NCBI RefSeq assembly: GCF_022605725.1 | Contig: NC_065554.1 | Span: forward strand, 21,657,100 to 21,721,099 | Reading direction: 5' to 3' | DNA length: 64,000 nt | Source of the DNA: Anthonomus grandis grandis | Lineage: Eukaryota > Arthropoda > Insecta > Coleoptera > Curculionidae | Part shown: in pieces, positions 61,401 through 63,888 of the stretch | Layout: every line of letters begins with the position of its first letter | Position numbering within the stretch: position 1 is the stretch's first letter | The notes under the pieces: model-generated | The model's input: only the letters and a program-made list of their open reading frames with translations | What the model was told of the DNA's origin: nothing | Database searches by the model: none | Made by a program: the position numbers and the translations under genes

Positions 61401-63190
61401 CCAATCCAGATGACGTGTAAGAACTTGATGACCTTGAGTCTGATTTCGAGGTGGAAAGCGATAATGATGATGAATTTTTTGCTCCACCCGAACGCGTTTT
61501 ATCGGAAGATGAAGAGTCCGAAAGCAGCAGCGACAGCAGCAGCAGCAGTGACGAGGACGCCTAGACCTAGTACCAGCCAAAAAAGTCTTCTGCTCCAACA
61601 TGGGTAAAGCAGCCATTTGAAGGCAAATAAATCCCTACTATATTTGATAACCATGAACCTGAGCCAGTTTTGAGTCCATATGGGGTTATTTTAGTAGATA
61701 TTTCAATGATGAGTTTTTTGAAACGAGGGCAGCGTTAACTTCTCAGTATTACTTGCAACAACATGGTGGGGAAATCACTCCAAAATTGACTGATGAAGAA
61801 ATTAGGCATTCGTAAAAAAAAACTTAAATATAAAAAACGACAAAAATTTCAAAAATAGGAAAAAAACTTAAAAGAGAATTTAACCGAATTTTTAATTTTT
61901 ATTTTGAAATTGTTTAATATTTAAAATTATATTTGTCTCTTATTAAAGGCAGCTTTTTAACTGAATATGAAAATCCTTTTGAAACTTGAAAATTGGAAAA
62001 TAAATAAAAAACAAAAATAATCAAATTACTAAATTGTTTGTACAAAATGTTTTTTTATCTTTAACGTATTTTTGAACTTATTTTTTAATTTGACTAAAAC
62101 TTTTATTTTAGTCCTGATTATGCATTCAGAAAGGTAAAAAAAATGAAAAAATAAAAACACATCATTAAATTATAGTAATAAAAAAACATAAATAAATAAG
62201 TAAATATCTTTCATTTAGTTCGTTTTTTTTTGTAAAATTCTAACCAACATTCCTTTTTTATTTTCAAAATTGTTAGTTTATTATTATATTTGTTGCCAAA
62301 ATTAAACAACATTAAAAAGATATGCAACAAATATTAACAAAAAATGCAGCTGTTAAGGTCGAGAAAAAATTTAATATTAATGTAAGAATATTAATGTAAT
62401 ACAATATACCTATATAATTAAAATATAAAAAAAAATTAAAGGTTTATAAAATCAAAAAACAATTTAATTAAAATTTTAATCAATTTTGTAGGTCTTAATA
62501 TAATTTTGTAATAAGTATAAGAGTAAGTAATTTTGTAATGTGTTTTAAGTTTTTAATTCCAATAATTTACAAAAAGCATGAAAATTTTCAATTAAGTGCT
62601 TAACGACATAAAAAATTAAACATTTTTAAAACTAAAAAATTACTTAATAATGTAAATCCTATGAACTAAATAGTAGAATTAAAGTTAATAAAAGATGTAA
62701 AAAGTTAACGTAATTGTAAGCAATAAATCAATTAATAAAATTAGAAAAAGGGCTTTAAGATAAAAACAGGTCAAAATTGAAACAAAAATCATGTGTTGTA
62801 CTGAAAATTAAATTTGGTTTTTTGTAAGATTTCGTTATCATAAATTAAGTTTTATGAATTAAAAAAATTGTATAAAAACTATTTTAACAAAAAAATAATT
62901 TATGTATGACACCCTGGATAGTATTCATGTTCCTTTAAACTCCCTAAATTGTTTAAAAATCACTGAATAAAAATATTTACATATCTACAACAATATTTCT
63001 TAACCGTTAAAAAAGGCAAATCAACTAAAACACACAAAAAAAAAACATAAATACTCCCATTAACATATAACGGAGACTCACCATTCTCGTTACAGTGATT
63101 CTTCCCATTCTGACTGACACTCATCTCCTTAAGGCTCAGCAGGAGCTGCCGCCTCTCCTGGGACTCCCCGTTCTTCCCAAATCGCACCAT
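7305..63190 (-). CDS. vari: Varicose, MAGUK scaffold of the MPP2/MPP6 (p55) class; eleven coding exons
   Basis: A membrane-associated guanylate kinase homologue. In Drosophila, Varicose is a septate-junction scaffold needed for epithelial barrier function and tracheal tube size. The eleven exons join without phase conflict to 621 residues: L27 pair (about 54-135), PDZ (about 166-254, carboxylate loop PLGLT at 178-182), SH3 (about 270-335, DPNWWQAK), basic HOOK (RISRKKKKITYQ, about 352-363) and a guanylate-kinase-like domain (about 389-613). The GUK P-loop reads GTQGVGRRT, lacking the catalytic lysine as in other MAGUKs, so it should bind protein rather than phosphorylate GMP. A 25-residue exon supplies the insect-type basic insert FDRQSSIRYSSRRARTLESL. 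The C-terminus QWVPVNWIY fits the MPP2/6 ending. All splice sites are GT-AG. Introns range from 91 bp (between exons 13217-13386 and 13448-13666 it is only 61 bp) to about 40 kb. The gene is intact. Confidence 0.95.
7985..8620 (-). mobile_element. Truncated mariner-like (DD41D-type) transposon
   Basis: One terminus, CAGGGTGTTTCAGAACTATG, starts at 7985 after a TA. The minus-strand frame 8500-8162 encodes the transposase C-terminus: HRWIARGGAVSWPPRSPDLT and SLDFFLWGHVKSLVYETPVE, containing the third catalytic Asp. The HDGAPxH box upstream is degraded and the N-terminal part and far inverted repeat are missing. The frame closely resembles the intact-looking parts of the 31133-33461 copy, so it is a member of the same group. 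Lies in the last vari intron. Confidence 0.82.
8621..10800 (-). mobile_element. Degenerate LINE with endonuclease and RT remnants
   Basis: Minus-strand pieces in LINE order: apurinic-type endonuclease words (FNTDGYSLVRIGPRAK near 10600-10530; FGVVYR near 10440; GDVNINFF near 10330), a linker with KRYFNFISRNKSSKDLWKEL (about 9870-9800), RT entry FPEVWKHVLVILIRKNKDP (about 9520-9470) with DLSDLRPVSI, the palm word PALLDFSRAFDTLNHLTINN (about 9260-9200), and a C-terminal NLGLILD... YYAPIYGPCLDAVTKNRI near 8830-8640. Frames are broken many times. Position in the last vari intron. Confidence 0.8.
10801..11880 (-). mobile_element. Second LINE endonuclease fragment and repeated words
   Basis: Minus frame 11838-11611 holds LLSIRSLVPNFNDLISYIF and FVKEFDILEI, the first strand and helix of a LINE endonuclease. 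The continuation is disrupted. The word ATAATGCGTTT recurs in the stretch (see findings). It may be the detached 5' part of the LINE at 8621-10800 or a second copy. Confidence 0.6.
11881..12371. other. vari intron sequence, nothing recognised
   Basis: A+T-rich, no open frame with family features, no obvious inverted or tandem repeats. Confidence 0.5.
12372..12446 (-). CDS. vari: vari coding exon 10 (75-bp insect-type insert in GUK)
   Basis: 75 bases = 25 codons, acceptor ATGTTAG, donor GAG|GTAAGAG. It encodes FDRQSSIRYSSRRARTLESL plus ASLYE, a basic Ser-rich segment that I recall in nearly the same form in Drosophila Vari and that vertebrate MPP6 lacks. A second AG 12 bases inside the exon could give a shorter form without FDRQ in the same frame. 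The exon is a multiple of three and could be skipped without a frameshift. Confidence 0.9.
12559..12732 (-). CDS. vari: vari coding exon 9 (GUK core)
   Basis: 174 bases = 58 codons, acceptor AATTTTAG, donor ACG|GTAAGTC. It encodes GKMCILDCSPMSLKIL, EFLPYVIFIAAPGMEQLKSL, then a Ser-rich stretch ending SSRNLT that leads into the short insect-type exon 10. Confidence 0.95.
12733..13216. other. vari intron between exons 8 and 9
   Basis: A 484-bp A+T-rich intron with ordinary splice sites; nothing further seen. Confidence 0.6.
13217..13386 (-). CDS. vari: vari coding exon 8 (GUK GMP-binding lobe)
   Basis: 170 bases, separated by only a 61-bp intron from exon 7. It encodes (Y)TTRPQRVLEENGQTYWFVDR, FLEYGEFNGHLYGTHLDSI, the conserved GMP-binding-like lobe. 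The split tyrosine codon confirms the junction. Confidence 0.95.
13448..13666 (-). CDS. vari: vari coding exon 7 (HOOK and P-loop of GUK)
   Basis: 219 bases, acceptor CCTAAAG, donor CCAT|GTAAGTT. It encodes the basic RISRKKKKITYQ hook, FDKAELLLYEEV, then RKTLVLIGTQGVGRRTIKNR. The GUK P-loop has Arg where kinases have the catalytic Lys. Confidence 0.95.
13667..15060. repeat. Intronic stretch with degenerate, loosely periodic 'AAATGCCTGGAA' words
   Basis: Within the vari intron, variants of AAATGCCTGGAA and of AATGGCTTCAAAT recur every few tens of bases (for example near 13967, 14091, 14141, 14157, 14310, 14365, 14430, 14589, 14653, 14740, 14888). No frame runs through them. This looks like an old, heavily diverged tandem or seeded repeat field. 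I judged it by eye. Confidence 0.5.
15061..16400. repeat. Intronic field of 'GGACATCCATTGG'-like words with a local direct repeat
   Basis: Variants of TCCATTGGACGTCCA / CCAATGGATGTCC recur in both orientations between about 15290 and 16180. A longer direct repeat is visible: 15628-15710 and 15841-15950 share ATTCATTAAAATGAAG and then TCTAGAAAAATAGGAGT(t/c)CAGTG. No coding function seen. Confidence 0.45.
16401..16560. mobile_element. Isolated mariner-type terminus
   Basis: CAGGGTGTTGCAGATTAGA begins right after a TA at 16399-16400, matching the terminal CAGGGTG of the DD41D elements elsewhere in the window. No transposase or opposite end is visible, so it is at most a truncated or MITE-like relic. 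Confidence 0.4.
16728..16977 (-). CDS. vari: vari coding exon 6 (SH3 domain)
   Basis: 250 bases, acceptor CTCTATTAG, donor TGTG|GTAAGT. It encodes MRALFEYRPEEDSLLPCKE, GDILQIVDQRDPNWWQAK, GLIPSLELEERRKAYV: a complete MAGUK SH3 with the paired tryptophans and the EERRKAYV segment leading into HOOK. The start matches CYMRALF as in insect Vari, so the internal ATG at 16971 is not a start. Confidence 0.95.
17249..17503 (-). CDS. vari: vari coding exon 5 (body of PDZ domain)
   Basis: 255 bases = 85 whole codons, acceptor TTTCGCAG, donor ACC|GTGAGTCA. It encodes ENLVIARILEGGMIEKQGLL and HLGDVILEVNGNPV, the conserved PDZ core, ending SVTLKVGN, followed by a 25-residue linker to SH3. Confidence 0.95.
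17504..19408. other. vari intron between exons 4 and 5
   Basis: About 1.9 kb of A+T-rich sequence. The 65-100-codon frames at 17897-18215 on both strands have no recognisable domains. One CACTGCCTGGAACAAAGG word at about 17659 belongs to the dispersed intronic motif. Nothing else identified. Confidence 0.5.
19409..19568 (-). CDS. vari: vari coding exon 4 (L27-PDZ linker and start of PDZ)
   Basis: 160 bases, acceptor GTTTTTTAG, donor ACG|GTAAGAAA. It encodes CLLESHDHIAK (end of L27), a Pro-rich linker, then EIRMVGVRKKNGEPLGLT, strand 1 and the carboxylate-binding loop of the PDZ domain. Confidence 0.94.
19641..19795 (-). CDS. vari: vari coding exon 3 (second L27 domain)
   Basis: 155 bases, acceptor TTTTCAG, donor TTTAG|GTAAAA. 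It encodes residues 78-128 and a split arginine: VQDRTEDKPPNLSPPESS, then SRSWNREARELADIINRPHFR, the C-terminal L27 helix ending in the family-typical 'PHFR' before exon 4. Confidence 0.92.
19796..20395. other. Start of the long vari intron, motif-bearing
   Basis: A+T-rich with CTGCCTGGAAGAA-type words near 20030 (reverse orientation) and 20173; no gene seen. Confidence 0.45.
20396..21740 (+). mobile_element. Retroelement remnant, copy 1 (LINE-like C-terminal zinc-knuckle region)
   Basis: GC-richer than the flanks. The plus strand gives broken frames with a KEHFNRICVFKRDMICRLCNK-like stretch near 21535-21600 (Cys-x2-Cys of the kind after RNase H in LINEs), followed by a decayed tail. Its 5' portion (cttggtggact... 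catgatggcgtggt, about 20396-20500) recurs at 21890-21990 and its 3' portion at 23540-23690. Clade not determined; no intact frame. Confidence 0.55.
21880..22140 (+). mobile_element. Retroelement remnant, copy 2 (5' piece)
   Basis: Direct repeat of the 20396-20500 region sharing CATGATGGCGTGGTG(c/t)AGGTGGGTAGC and flanks, with further matching words (AGGCCTAATAGGTG at about 22091 and about 20536). It is interrupted by the minus-strand LINE at 22140-22445. Confidence 0.55.
22140..22445 (-). mobile_element. LINE RT palm fragment
   Basis: Minus strand reads SRHLIFVDDLKVFRHIKSI (the F/Y-x-DD catalytic box), IQLQRDLD, then TRSNKAKNLGVVFGQKLHFQ and NHINEICNKAIKQLGFI, a textbook run from the RT active site to the thumb. 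Two in-frame stops (after RDLD and after IAK) make it dead. It appears inserted within the retroelement repeat on the other strand. Confidence 0.85.
22446..23900 (+). mobile_element. Retroelement remnant, copy 2 (3' piece)
   Basis: Contains words shared with copy 1, including CTTTAATAGAATTTGTGTGTTTAAG (about 23621-23645, compare about 21540-21564) and GACATGA(t/c)... before a Cys-containing frame (frame 23494-23724). About 23100-23400 reads GC-rich and diverged. An almost perfect hairpin sits at 23703-23742. No intact domain. Confidence 0.5.
23703..23742. repeat. 40-bp near-perfect hairpin
   Basis: Left arm ACCGTTGACTGAAAGAGTT, two-base spacer TG, right arm AACTCTTTCAATCAACGGT; the arms (19 bases each) pair with one mismatch (C/A). 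Located at the end of the frame 23494-23724 within retroelement-derived DNA. Confidence 0.9.
23901..25373. other. vari intron, no gene recognised
   Basis: A+T-rich. Contains AACCTGGAAGAATTAGAAAG (about 24069) and a few related words near 24426 and 24508, which extend the dispersed intronic motif. The 90-codon frame at 24245-24517 has no recognised features. Confidence 0.45.
25374..25414. repeat. Perfect 19-bp inverted repeat (hairpin)
   Basis: GCATTTGTAGAATATTAAA, three-base loop TTT, then the exact reverse complement. The arms show no mismatch in otherwise decayed intronic DNA, suggesting a recent inverted duplication or a structural role. Too short for a standard pre-miRNA. Confidence 0.95.
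25415..25990. other. vari intron, nothing recognised
   Basis: A+T-rich sequence without frames or repeats that I could assign. Confidence 0.5.
26005..26185 (+). mobile_element. Penelope-like element RT fragment
   Basis: The plus strand reads HHFYGLSKLHKEGEPLR, close to the FYGLPKxHKxGxPLRPI block that defines Penelope-like reverse transcriptases, followed by a decayed SQNIGGF...SYTPQHSPLKL (expected S-x-N/V-G-x-P-Y/T-x-L). Only about 55 codons are recognisable. Short but specific. Confidence 0.6.
26290..27060 (-). mobile_element. LINE RT fragment
   Basis: Minus strand from about 26960: LSGVFQGSFFCSSMISALLL (the GVPQGSxLGPLLF block) then ALLHFADNFKLLIKSISFPE (the FADD box with DD changed to DN), later DLEVIFDSWLLLKFSL and ELITAHSIEMQVFWFGHV. 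Several stops interrupt it and the catalytic Asp pair is lost. Confidence 0.75.
27061..28379. other. vari intron, nothing recognised
   Basis: Very A+T-rich. Short frames (for example 27957-27772 on minus) lack any family signature. The 27655-27720 stretch is simple TA/TAA repeat. No gene supported. Confidence 0.5.
28380..28600 (-). mobile_element. Short LINE RT palm scrap
   Basis: Minus strand gives YTDYFKAFNQL, then after a frame change NHKVLLNKL and LLSFGEYIVKWLQTFF, resembling the SKAFDxxxHxxLLxKL...W RT palm segment. Frameshifted and short. Confidence 0.55.
28626..29012 (-). CDS. Unidentified 128-codon open frame with Walker A motif
   Basis: A minus-strand frame open from 29012 to the TAG at 28626-28628, without an ATG near its start. 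It contains EKSITLYGPSGSGKTYISS, a perfect GxxGxGKT phosphate-binding loop (28793-28770), preceded by a hydrophobic beta-strand (ITLY) as in true P-loop NTPases, and followed about 25 residues later by WAIYFDLDRH, a possible Walker B-like strand. It has no RT or DDE features. With about 70% A+T, 128 open codons are more than expected by chance. It could be an exon of a captured gene, part of an unknown mobile element's ATPase, or a decayed helicase. I do not recognise the family. It abuts a LINE scrap at 28600. Confidence 0.45.
   Translation of the reverse strand, partial: TSSGQGTANLVASFFKTVFFNSEIPYLRCCLKGLSIGTVTNHQSTVTTLLEYIDFLTFSYLIDKESEKSITLYGPSGSGKTYISSKIQSLPPTSWAIYFDLDRHKRETLKIKNEVDQNSIIDFLSSCI
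29013..29645. other. vari intron, nothing recognised
   Basis: A+T-rich spacer between the P-loop frame and the DD41D element; no frames with features. Confidence 0.5.
29646..30625 (+). mobile_element. Mariner-like DD41D transposon, 5' copy with deleted transposase
   Basis: Left terminus AAGGGTGTTTTTTTAGAGCC follows a TA at 29644-29645. Transposase begins at ATG 29757 (MNRLTTEQRFQIVQIYF), with a helix-turn-helix region (HGSIRETHRALREFYG... SERLIREAVDRF) and VRTQQAIAAVQHSV. A frameshift near 30050 leads to LWKILRKDLGLRAYKIQLVQ. Then a deletion near 30200 removes the first catalytic Asp block and fuses to GDENPRAI. Downstream are KLTVWCALWAGGIIGPYVF, WFQQDGTTCHTAR (second Asp) and CDLTPLDYFLWGYVKSHVYA (third Asp). 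The second-to-third Asp spacing is 41. The copy stops around codon ETVD at 30618. Confidence 0.9.
30626..31132. other. Unassigned sequence between DD41D copies
   Basis: Contains a GC-richer bit (gtgaccgcggcagcc..., about 30655-30730) of unknown origin followed by A+T-rich DNA. No domain recognised. Confidence 0.4.
31133..31567. repeat. Left terminal inverted repeat of the 31133-33461 element
   Basis: Pairs over about 430 bases with 33031-33461 with scattered mismatches; shared words include AACTTCTATGGCAGATAGAAA and GGAAAAGCTTCCTCAGGGAG. Confidence 0.93.
33031..33461. repeat. Right terminal inverted repeat of the 31133-33461 element
   Basis: Reverse complement of 31133-31567; ends GAAACACCCTG followed by TA. 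Confidence 0.93.
33570..33600 (+). mobile_element. Possible Penelope-like 3' motif
   Basis: TTGATAAAGGTC, an 11-base loop, then GACCGAAACG. The GGTC/GACC stem directly followed by GAAAC resembles the stem II-GAAA part of the hammerhead motifs known in Penelope-like element termini; the CUGAUGA part is degenerate. Short, so uncertain. Confidence 0.3.
33861..34400. mobile_element. 540-bp MITE with about 30-bp terminal inverted repeats
   Basis: Left end TATACGAGCCCCGTCCCACT followed by TCAGTTGGCC; right end GGCCAACTGA, AATAAGACGGGGCTCGTATA. The arms match in 27 or so of 31 positions, and the interior has no coding frame. TA-flanked ends fit a Tc1/mariner-type non-autonomous element. No transposase for this terminus is in the window. 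Confidence 0.88.
34890..35217 (+). mobile_element. Mariner-like DD41D transposon, 3' fragment
   Basis: Frame 34902-35114 encodes the transposase C-terminus (NAETLEHLEANIRRVIAEIQ, LERVCENWTSRLRHVRASRG, stop after IIFKY). The right terminus CTCTAAAAAAACACCCTT ends at 35217 before TA, and mirrors the left terminus at 29646. The fragment starts with WGHVFARKYAYLL, which overlaps the sequence already present at the end of the 29646-30625 copy. They are therefore better read as two truncated copies than as one split one. Confidence 0.85.
35219..35540. other. vari intron, nothing recognised
   Basis: A+T-rich sequence with long T runs; no feature assigned. Confidence 0.5.
35560..36020. repeat. Diverged tandem duplication next to a CTGATGA...GAAAC motif
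   Basis: CTGATGA at 35560-35566 and CGAAACC at 35581-35587 bracket a short GC-rich stretch, similar to Penelope-type termini. From about 35715, a unit of about 165 bases is present twice: shared words TTCT(a/g)AGAAT, GGCACATTC(t/c)(a/c)AGAATA and CTT(c/t)TCTTAATAATAAG(g/a)C. No coding function. Confidence 0.5.
36061..36700. other. vari intron, nothing recognised
   Basis: Ordinary A+T-rich intronic DNA without assignable features. Confidence 0.5.
36720..37300. repeat. Diverged direct repeat pair (about 230 bp units)
   Basis: About 36730-36970 and 37070-37290 share a series of words: TTAAAGAG(g/a), ACTG(a/-)(c/g), CTACAATTG, GTTTGTGAA(g/c)AATTCCAATA, AACTGATTAG and TCTTT(t/-)TGGTAGG, in the same order and strand. 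Spacing is about 345 bases. Origin unknown. Confidence 0.7.
37519..40310 (-). mobile_element. LINE with RT and RNase H domains (I-clade-like), 5' truncated
   Basis: On the minus strand, in order: linker and RT entry (40287-39703, ending CSKNRSPGPDEVLVPMI), RT (39597-38761: DPNQFGFRKGKSTIDHIMGF, LVATFLDLTRAFDTTWKYNI, DIPQGSVLSPTLFIIAINSI, CRIFADDIVIYHSSSDSQ, the FADD box), RNase H region (38700-38062: LTAELHAIEEAI and FLIATDSLSSL), and a C-terminal tail (38005-37538) with a CPFCNDYNLTIKHIFAHC zinc motif. It ends in a poly(A) run (T run at 37520-37531 on the plus strand). Only a handful of frame breaks separate the pieces, so this is one of the younger insertions. Endonuclease is missing. RNase H in a LINE suggests the I group. 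Confidence 0.93.
40311..41634. other. vari intron, nothing firm
   Basis: A+T-rich. A CpG-richer patch near 41010-41080 (GACGTCACTGG, GATCGAGCGGCGTTGC) stands out but I cannot assign it. Confidence 0.45.
41637..42083. repeat. Left terminal inverted repeat of the 41637-43933 element
   Basis: Pairs with 43486-43933 over about 447 bases with few mismatches; for example AAAGTAAGCGGCATCCTTTC versus GAAAGGATGCCGCTTACTTT. Confidence 0.95.
43486..43933. repeat. Right terminal inverted repeat of the 41637-43933 element
   Basis: Reverse complement of 41637-42083; ends GAATCACCCTG before TA. Confidence 0.95.
43936..45754. other. vari intron, nothing recognised
   Basis: A+T-rich sequence; no frame or repeat that I can assign. 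Confidence 0.5.
45755..46060 (-). promoter_or_regulatory. vari: Candidate alternative first exon/promoter of vari (CRE-containing)
   Basis: On the minus strand a strong donor, GATAAG|GTAAGCAC, lies at 45755|45754. Upstream (higher coordinates) are TGACGTCAC (a CRE-like site, about 45789-45797) and a CpG-rich patch at about 45965-46030 that contrasts with the A+T-rich intron. This combination would suit an untranslated first exon spliced to exon 2 or 3. No TATA box or transcript evidence. It could equally be a chance donor. Confidence 0.3.
46061..46560. other. vari intron, nothing recognised
   Basis: No frame or repeat assigned. Confidence 0.5.
46565..47790 (-). mobile_element. Degenerate LINE, RT to 3' end
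   Basis: Minus strand in order: YHNKILASILLE and RPIVESGLGDYQCGFRKTRS (about 47770-47670), SFEVSGGLKQGSLSLIFFNI (about 47440-47380), the frame 47351-47079 with LLAFVDYIDVAGN (catalytic DD reduced to DY) and VVCLKINKDKTKCMYVGK, and a C-terminal PEGRRSMGKRMRWRDIIADL (about 46735-46675) with DREG and IVQSA. These are the usual blocks of RTE/Jockey-like LINEs; the clade is uncertain. Many stops. Confidence 0.82.
47791..48885. other. vari intron, nothing recognised
   Basis: No frames with features; ordinary intronic base composition. Confidence 0.5.
48886..49760. repeat. Diverged direct repeat pair, about 300-bp units
   Basis: 48886-49190 and 49415-49700 share, in order, CATATCACATC(c/g)GCC(g/a)AAGATA, ATTCTAAGCTGGATTTAT, GGTTTTGCT/CGTTTTGCT, CAGAAAACG, TTGATGGCG, AGAAAACATGAC and TTGAGGAA(c/t)TACA. 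Spacing is about 530 bases. Origin unknown; no coding frame shared. Confidence 0.75.
49761..50010 (+). mobile_element. Possible LINE 3' end
   Basis: Frame 49781-49966 reads LIEKFFFTYVKAPLAEVLLR then NGFYNRDAFL, similar in layout to LINE C-termini (…NGYYSLEEFL). It is followed by AATAAACGTTTTGAATTTGAC, resembling the LINE tail at 1204-1226. Weak. Confidence 0.35.
50318..50675 (-). promoter_or_regulatory. vari: Candidate alternative first exon of vari
   Basis: Bounded by a predicted start site (CAGT, A at 50675) and a donor TTTTTGAG|GTGAGTGA at 50318|50317. It contains no long frame continuing into exon 2 or 3, since its last ATG frame stops at the junction, so it would be 5' UTR. See the TATA box entry. 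Confidence 0.4.
50701..50707 (-). promoter_or_regulatory. vari: TATA box upstream of candidate vari first exon
   Basis: TATAAAA on the minus strand, with an arthropod-type initiator CAGT whose A (50675) lies 32 bases from the first T of the TATA box, the normal spacing. The surrounding 50580-50710 is GC-richer than the intron average. No transcript support. Confidence 0.45.
50708..51276. other. vari intron, nothing recognised
   Basis: No assignable feature. Confidence 0.5.
51277..51489 (+). mobile_element. LTR-retrotransposon integrase zinc-finger fragment
   Basis: The frame reads FSHMSMKADIARFVKDCQTC followed by QKVKPEF, matching the H-x(n)-DI-x-x-FVK-x-C-x-x-C-Q-x-x-K end of the integrase HHCC domain of gypsy-like elements. 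The rest (about 45 codons) is not integrase-like. It is a small relic. Confidence 0.6.
51490..52480. other. vari intron, nothing recognised
   Basis: A+T-rich, no feature assigned. Confidence 0.5.
52484..53660 (-). mobile_element. Mariner-like transposase remnant
   Basis: Minus-strand words in order: ARAKFNFILIATxTNRTVAI (compare the DEVQFHLN block; about 53210-53150), DLRTWFQQQHHIRPMHL (catalytic second-Asp box degraded; about 53045-52995), INWPPRSPDFSPMDIFLWRF (third Asp; about 52955-52900 and again in the duplicate), and DFVIRNFNARLNEGSKRKGK near the C-terminus. Frames are broken. One end, AGGTGTCTCAAAAGAAATTT, lies at about 52480. Contains a 120-bp tandem duplication. Confidence 0.65.
52724..52963. 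repeat. Tandem duplication, 2 x 120 bp
   Basis: AACTGAGATAAGAGTAT at 52731 recurs at 52851, and the 120-base units match at all but a few positions, including AATGAAACCTCCACAGGAAA and CACCTCTTCTCGAGATTAAT. Lies inside the transposase remnant. Confidence 0.95.
53661..54539. other. vari intron, nothing recognised
   Basis: A+T-rich, short frames only, no family signature. Confidence 0.5.
54540..54830. other. CpG- and CT-rich island of unknown nature
   Basis: An abrupt change of composition: GCGTTCGCGTAACGCTAGC, GTGCGCGCGCACGACTCTCT, long CTCTCT tracts and TCAAGCGCGCGTAAAG. The frame 54550-54804 is an accidental product of this composition. It could be the end of an unidentified transposon or a regulatory patch. 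Confidence 0.35.
55380..55960 (-). mobile_element. LINE RT fragment (fingers/palm)
   Basis: Minus strand from about 55950: KIIPIHKKDDVPKIENYRPT and SLLLVFSKICQKVCKK, then RQNGFLVDRSTxDAIIEYI and YFFDIAKAFDTINFTLLLDK, textbook RT blocks (IPIxKK...NYRPISLL...FEK, GFRxGRST, DxxKAFDxxxH). A few stops and a lost active-site region. Confidence 0.88.
55961..56680. other. vari intron, nothing recognised
   Basis: No feature assigned. Confidence 0.5.
56685..57905. repeat. Direct repeat pair flanking about 900 bp
   Basis: About 56700-56835 and 57765-57905 share ACAATTGAGA(c/a)ATCATA, TCTAA(g/a)TC, GTCATTT, GGTCAAATTTAAAACCAGAA and AATAACACCATAAA(t/a)TG(g/a)TTTGACTAGTTATT. The second copy runs directly into the tandem array, so they may mark an element carrying the array. 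Confidence 0.7.
57926..59325. repeat. Tandem array, about 3.8 copies of a 363-bp unit
   Basis: GGCCTCAAAA recurs at 57929, 58291, 58654 and 59020, giving periods of 362, 363 and 366 bases. Units are highly similar. Within each unit, GCCGATATCTCGGCTTCTAT and a later TACGATAGCCGAGATATGGC form an imperfect internal inverted repeat. Length differences come mainly from the A run after TTCGAATTCG. The last copy is truncated near 59325. GC content is higher than the flanks. Confidence 0.95.
59326..59948. other. vari intron between the array and exon 2
   Basis: GAATAAATAAATAAATTTA near 59662 looks like a LINE-type tail for a decayed plus-strand element at about 59380-59680, but no domain remains. 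Otherwise nothing recognised. Confidence 0.4.
59949..60070 (-). CDS. vari: vari coding exon 2 (first L27 domain)
   Basis: 122 bases in phase, flanked by TTTGCAG and CCG|GTAAGAAT. It encodes residues 38-77, including NETELIFLKGLMDSPVLKR, which closely resembles the vertebrate MPP6 L27 start (EIDLIFLKGIMENPIV, from memory). L27 domains pair with L27 partners of other scaffolds. Separated from the next coding exon by about 40 kb. Confidence 0.92.
60071..61361. other. vari first intron, nothing firm
   Basis: Short frames (60895-61146, 61178-61420) lack recognised domains. They may belong to the 5' side of the piggyBac-like element that follows. Confidence 0.4.
61362..61811 (+). pseudogene. piggyBac-like transposase, N-terminal remnant
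   Basis: The plus strand reads LGSKRLLNLERLAANPDD, then LESDFEVESDNDDEFFAPPE and a poly-Ser/Glu/Asp acidic stretch, PRPSTSQK, APTWVKQPFEGK, PTIFDNHEPEPVLSPYG, YFSRYFNDEFFE and QYYLQQHGGEITPKL. This is the acidic N-terminus and the first part of the DDE_Tnp_1_7 domain of piggyBac-type transposases. Stops at about 61418, 61562 and 61627 and at least two frame changes are seen. The catalytic part is absent. Confidence 0.85.
61812..63081. other. Extremely A+T-rich stretch of the first vari intron
   Basis: Runs of A and T dominate from about 61850 to 62950; no frame, tandem unit or transposon end recognised. Confidence 0.55.
63082..63190 (-). CDS. vari: vari coding exon 1 (start codon)
   Basis: ATG at 63190-63188, then 36 codons plus one base (MVRFGKNGESQERRQ...NENG). 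The donor is AATG|GTGAGT. The split glycine codon joins exactly to the two leading bases of the exon at 60070. This N-terminal leader is variable in the family and has no recognised domain. The surrounding 63190-63330 stretch is CpG-richer than the rest, which fits a promoter/5' UTR. Confidence 0.85.
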
Positions 63191-63345
63191 TTTTCTTCTC
63201 TTTTTTTTTTTTTTAAACCGTTTTACCTGAATTTTAACACGCGATGTCGGTTATTCGACCGGTTTAACGTCATTTTTTAACCGCGACTGACGCGAATAAC
63301 CGCCGATACGAAAGTGCTACACGCCTTTCTAGCGTAGCATGGACA
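63191..63345 (-). promoter_or_regulatory. vari: Probable vari 5' UTR/promoter region
   Basis: Just upstream of the vari start codon the sequence becomes CpG-rich (CGCGACTGACGCGAATAACC and GCTACACGCCTTTCTAGCGT), unlike the A+T-rich surroundings. No TATA box is obvious. Start site not determinable. Confidence 0.45.
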
Positions 63346-63880
63346 TGGACCGAAATGAGAGGAAGGAACCGTTTGCTTCTATAATAGAAAGAGACGCGGT
63401 GATGTTGTACAGGGGCGGTTTGATTCGTCGTTATCAAGAAGAGTGTTGCGGGGGTGTAATCGGGGGTGTGATGACGTCAATGATTGTATTGGGGAGAATT
63501 GTATGGGGGGATATAACAAGTCTTTTGGGGGTTTATTTGATGGACGGGTGATTGGTCGTATATTTGGATAATGACGTGGATTTTTGCCTGATTGAATGTG
63601 ATTATGCAAATAGGGATTTCTCATTGACCTTCCGTATGTATTTTATGGATTTTTATTTAAATTTGTACAGCATAACTAATAGCATTAAGGCAGACTTTAA
63701 TAAGCCAATTTTAGCTCACATAATTGAAATGATTAATTTTGCAACAGATCTACATAAGTAATTTTTATGTAAATTTTTCCAGGATTAATTTCATAATTTT
63801 AACCAAATAAAGACGGAAAAAATTAAAAATTCACTTTTATGATTAGTCTGTAGAATACAGCATTTCGGGGATATATAAAT
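63346..63880. other. Upstream of vari, nothing recognised
   Basis: The frames on both strands (63339-63551 plus, 63552-63761 plus, 63624-63379 minus) have no recognisable domains. G-rich tracts (GGGGGTGT, TGGGGGG) occur at 63450-63530. Confidence 0.4.
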
Positions 63881-63888
63881 CATATCAG

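Noticed and set aside
61436..61616. Minus-strand Cys/Arg-rich frame (CCCCCRCC)
   Set aside because: Antisense of the Ser/Asp-rich codons of the piggyBac N-terminus.
61820..62950. Possible origin or matrix-attachment region because of extreme A+T
   Set aside because: No specific signature; A+T richness alone is not evidence in this genome.
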